This document shows positions 6,418 to 7,168 of a stretch of 7,168 nt of DNA, piece by piece (the first letter of the stretch is position 1; each line of letters opens with the position of its first letter). This stretch comes from Deltaproteobacteria bacterium (GTDB taxonomy: Bacteria > Desulfobacterota > Binatia > UBA9968). The DNA lies in NCBI GenBank assembly GCA_016183145.1, contig JACPFE010000720.1:1-7168 (forward strand), written 5' to 3'. The notes beneath the pieces are model-generated. The model was not told the origin of the DNA. It searched no databases and was given only the letters and a program-made list of their open reading frames with translations. A program made the translations under genes and the position numbers.

Positions 6418-6636
6418 TTAAATGTTGGTTGATTGCCCGTCCTTTGGCGCTGAGTTCTCTTCAACCTGTACCCAGTCCTGAAAGCGGCTTTCCAATATGC
6501 GCCATTGTCCGCCAACCTTAAAAGCCGGGATTTGCCGGTGCTGGATCATCCGGTGCAGGGTGCGCTTGGAAATCTTCAGAATGGTTGCCGCCTCGGCGAG
6601 GGTCAGCAACTTAATAGCCGTATCGGTTCGTTTCAT
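6418..6636 (-). CDS. Excisionase-type helix-turn-helix DNA-binding protein
   Basis: A 72-residue protein consisting almost entirely of one winged HTH_17/excisionase-family (MerR-like) domain at about 10-56. Its diagnostic pattern is LLTLAEAATILKISKRTL, then HRMIQHRQIPAFKVGGQWR, then ILESRFQDWV. Members bind DNA as recombination directionality factors of phages and integrative elements, or as small regulators; the polar tail (57-72) carries nothing diagnostic. The ATG is preceded only by a G-rich stretch, without a clear Shine-Dalgarno. There is no integrase gene in the window, so excisionase function is not shown. Its position about 400 bases from a tRNA-Leu fragment makes a link to a mobile element attractive, although by standard geometry the element would be on the other side of that fragment. 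Confidence 0.85.
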   Translation of the reverse strand: MKRTDTAIKLLTLAEAATILKISKRTLHRMIQHRQIPAFKVGGQWRILESRFQDWVQVEENSAPKDGQSTNI

Positions 6637-6740
6637 AATTTGTGCCCCCGAGTTTGGCTTTTAACGAGCAAGCCTTATGCCATTGATACATGGTTCGTAA
6701 CGTATTGTATTTAAAAAAAATTCAAATCGTTGGACTCATC

Positions 6741-6792
6741 CTGAAAGCGCCAGTTTTGGAACATATCGACACTTTCAGCCGAAATTGACACT
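6741..6792 (-). mobile_element. Possible IS21-family end remnant
   Basis: The minus strand reads AGTGTCAATTTCGGCTGAAA, then GTGTCGATATGTTCC, then CTGGCGCTTTCAGG. It contains a direct repeat of AGTGTC (complement of GACACT at 6768-6773 and 6787-6792, 19 bases apart) and a CTGAAAG/CTTTCAG inverted pair (6741-6747, 6772-6778). Ends built of repeated GTGTC and CTGAAAGTG blocks are typical of IS21-family elements as I recall them. No istA or istB is present, so this would be a solitary end. Confidence 0.35.
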
Positions 6793-6844
6793 AAAAGGGA
6801 TGATGCGCCTGGAAAAAATCGGATTCAATTCTCAATGTGAACGA

Positions 6845-6978
6845 GCAGGTTGCTGAACAACCCTCGGCTCAACCTTCGGGAACCTCAGAGCGAAAGGAGG
6901 AGCGATTGAAGTCATTTGAGAGTATCCGTTCGTGCTCAGCCACTCGAAGCACGAAAACCCCGCTTTTCAACAGCCCGC
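6845..6978. repeat. MITE-like element with imperfect terminal inverted repeats
   Basis: The 18-base ends at 6845-6862 and 6961-6978 match in 12 of 18 positions as inverted repeats. Inside lies a perfect 8-bp hairpin TTCGTGCT (6929-6936) with AGCACGAA (6948-6955) around 11 bases. It has no coding capacity of note. Layout and size (134 bp) fit a non-autonomous element or dispersed intergenic repeat. No target-site duplication is obvious. Confidence 0.4.
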
Positions 6979-7035
6979 GAAATGGGTTAATCGCGGTTAG
7001 TGTGATGATGAGAGGAAATACCGAGATGGGTTGAA

Positions 7036-7095
7036 TGGTGCGAGGAGCGGGATTTGAACCCGCACGCCATTTCTGGCACTAGCCCCTCAAACTGG
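7036..7095 (-). tRNA. tRNA-Leu(GAG), 3' half only (partial)
   Basis: Reading the minus strand from 7095 to 7036: anticodon stem CCAGT, loop TTGAGGG with anticodon GAG (7088-7086), stem GCTAG, a class II variable arm (GCCA-GAAA-TGGC), T arm GCGGG-TTCAAAT-CCCGC, acceptor 3' strand TCCTCGC, discriminator A and encoded CCA. The anticodon stem has one C-A mismatch and one G-U pair. The matching 5' half (an acceptor strand GCGAGGA and a D arm) is absent in the 73 bases that remain to the window end. It is therefore a fragment, not a working tRNA. Truncation at the anticodon stem is the usual break point left by tyrosine integrases that use tRNA genes as attachment sites. Confidence 0.75.
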
Positions 7096-7104
7096 TAACA
7101 GGGG
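7083..7104. other. Candidate attachment-site core
   Basis: CCCCT (7083-7087) and AGGGG (7100-7104) form an inverted repeat centred on the anticodon loop and stem of the tRNA-Leu fragment. Tyrosine recombinases bind inverted core sites flanking the crossover region, and tRNA anticodon loops are a common crossover location. The inference rests on position and symmetry. On the plus strand TTTTT follows AGGGG, so a weak terminator is the alternative reading. Confidence 0.35.
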
Positions 7105-7125
7105 TTTTTGAAATCTCCAAAAGAG

Positions 7126-7158
7126 ACGGGGAGTTAGCGATAACTTCCCGTTTTTTTT
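7126..7158 (+). terminator. Rho-independent terminator
   Basis: An 11-bp stem ACGGGGAGTTA (7126-7136) with TAACTTCCCGT (7141-7151), containing a single G-U pair and a GCGA loop, is followed by eight T (7151-7158). It is a strong intrinsic terminator for plus-strand transcription. No plus-strand gene ends close upstream inside the window, so its cognate transcript is unclear. Confidence 0.8.
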
Positions 7159-7168
7159 ATCCTTTCTC

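Larger units (their letters stand above)
6637..7035. other. Accessory intergenic stretch of mobile-element remnants
   Basis: No supported gene lies in these 399 bases. The stretch holds an AT-rich segment (6701-6725) upstream of the helix-turn-helix gene, an IS21-like end (6741-6792) and a MITE-like element (6845-6978), each listed separately. A 65-codon plus frame (6837-7034) is low-complexity in translation and runs through the inverted repeats, so it is not called. Confidence 0.5.

Noticed and set aside
6837..7034. 65-codon plus-strand frame before the tRNA fragment
   Set aside because: It passes through the MITE-like inverted repeats and translates to low-complexity serine-, arginine- and glutamate-rich sequence. 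An AGGAGG lies inside it at 6896-6901, but no frame behind that site gives a convincing protein.
7036..7168. Complete tRNA-Leu gene or intron-containing tRNA
   Set aside because: No GCGAGGA acceptor strand or D arm is found on the minus strand up to the window end, and no group I intron features are visible in the available 73 bases. A longer intron beyond 7168 cannot be excluded.
1..7168. CRISPR array, integrase, toxin-antitoxin or defence system
   Set aside because: No regularly spaced repeats and no nuclease, recombinase or toxin domains were seen. The only mobile-type gene is the small helix-turn-helix protein.

Overview
This is a bacterial window of moderate GC content that reads like DNA from an uncultured soil or groundwater bacterium. 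It combines an ACMSD-type amidohydrolase, an adenine-deaminase-like protein, a bactofilin and a stand-alone UbiD-type decarboxylase with gaps full of dyad-rich intergenic repeats. A Desulfobacterota/Binatota-, Rokubacteria- or Tectomicrobia-like lineage would fit, but that placement is a guess from gene content; no phylogenetic marker is present.

Layout from left to right. Positions 1-216 are repeat-rich non-coding DNA. On the minus strand, 217-1134 encodes an amidohydrolase-2 protein with intact metal-ligand motifs. The gap 1135-1529 holds only a possible gene remnant. A two-gene minus-strand operon follows: a 76-residue two-helix membrane protein (1619-1849) and an easily missed 28-residue single-helix membrane protein (1530-1616) that starts two bases after the first gene's stop. 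The 480-base gap 1850-2332 is a cluster of nested inverted repeats, including a hairpin of about 26 base pairs. On the plus strand, 2333-4099 encodes a full-length adenine-deaminase-family protein in which several family signatures are altered. It converges, five bases apart, on a bactofilin gene (4105-4506, minus).

The bactofilin is divergent from a UbiD-family decarboxylase (4717-6180, plus). The 210-base gap between them holds a good sigma70-type promoter for the bactofilin overlapped by an 8-bp dyad, and a possible promoter for the decarboxylase. Beyond the decarboxylase lie a small excisionase-type helix-turn-helix gene (6418-6636, minus), a short segment resembling an IS21-family end (about 6741-6792), a 134-bp MITE-like element with imperfect terminal inverted repeats (6845-6978), the 3' half of a tRNA-Leu(GAG) gene on the minus strand (7036-7095), and a strong plus-strand terminator (7126-7158).

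How the genes fit together: the amidohydrolase and the UbiD protein belong to two unrelated families that both include cofactor- or metal-dependent decarboxylases of aromatic acids, and the deaminase-like protein is a third metal-dependent amidohydrolase. They are not in one operon, so a shared pathway is only a suggestion. The right edge looks like an accessory junction: the tRNA fragment is cut in the anticodon stem, as expected for a tyrosine-integrase attachment site, and by the usual geometry the integrated element would lie to the right of this window. I see no complete defence system, CRISPR array or integrase.
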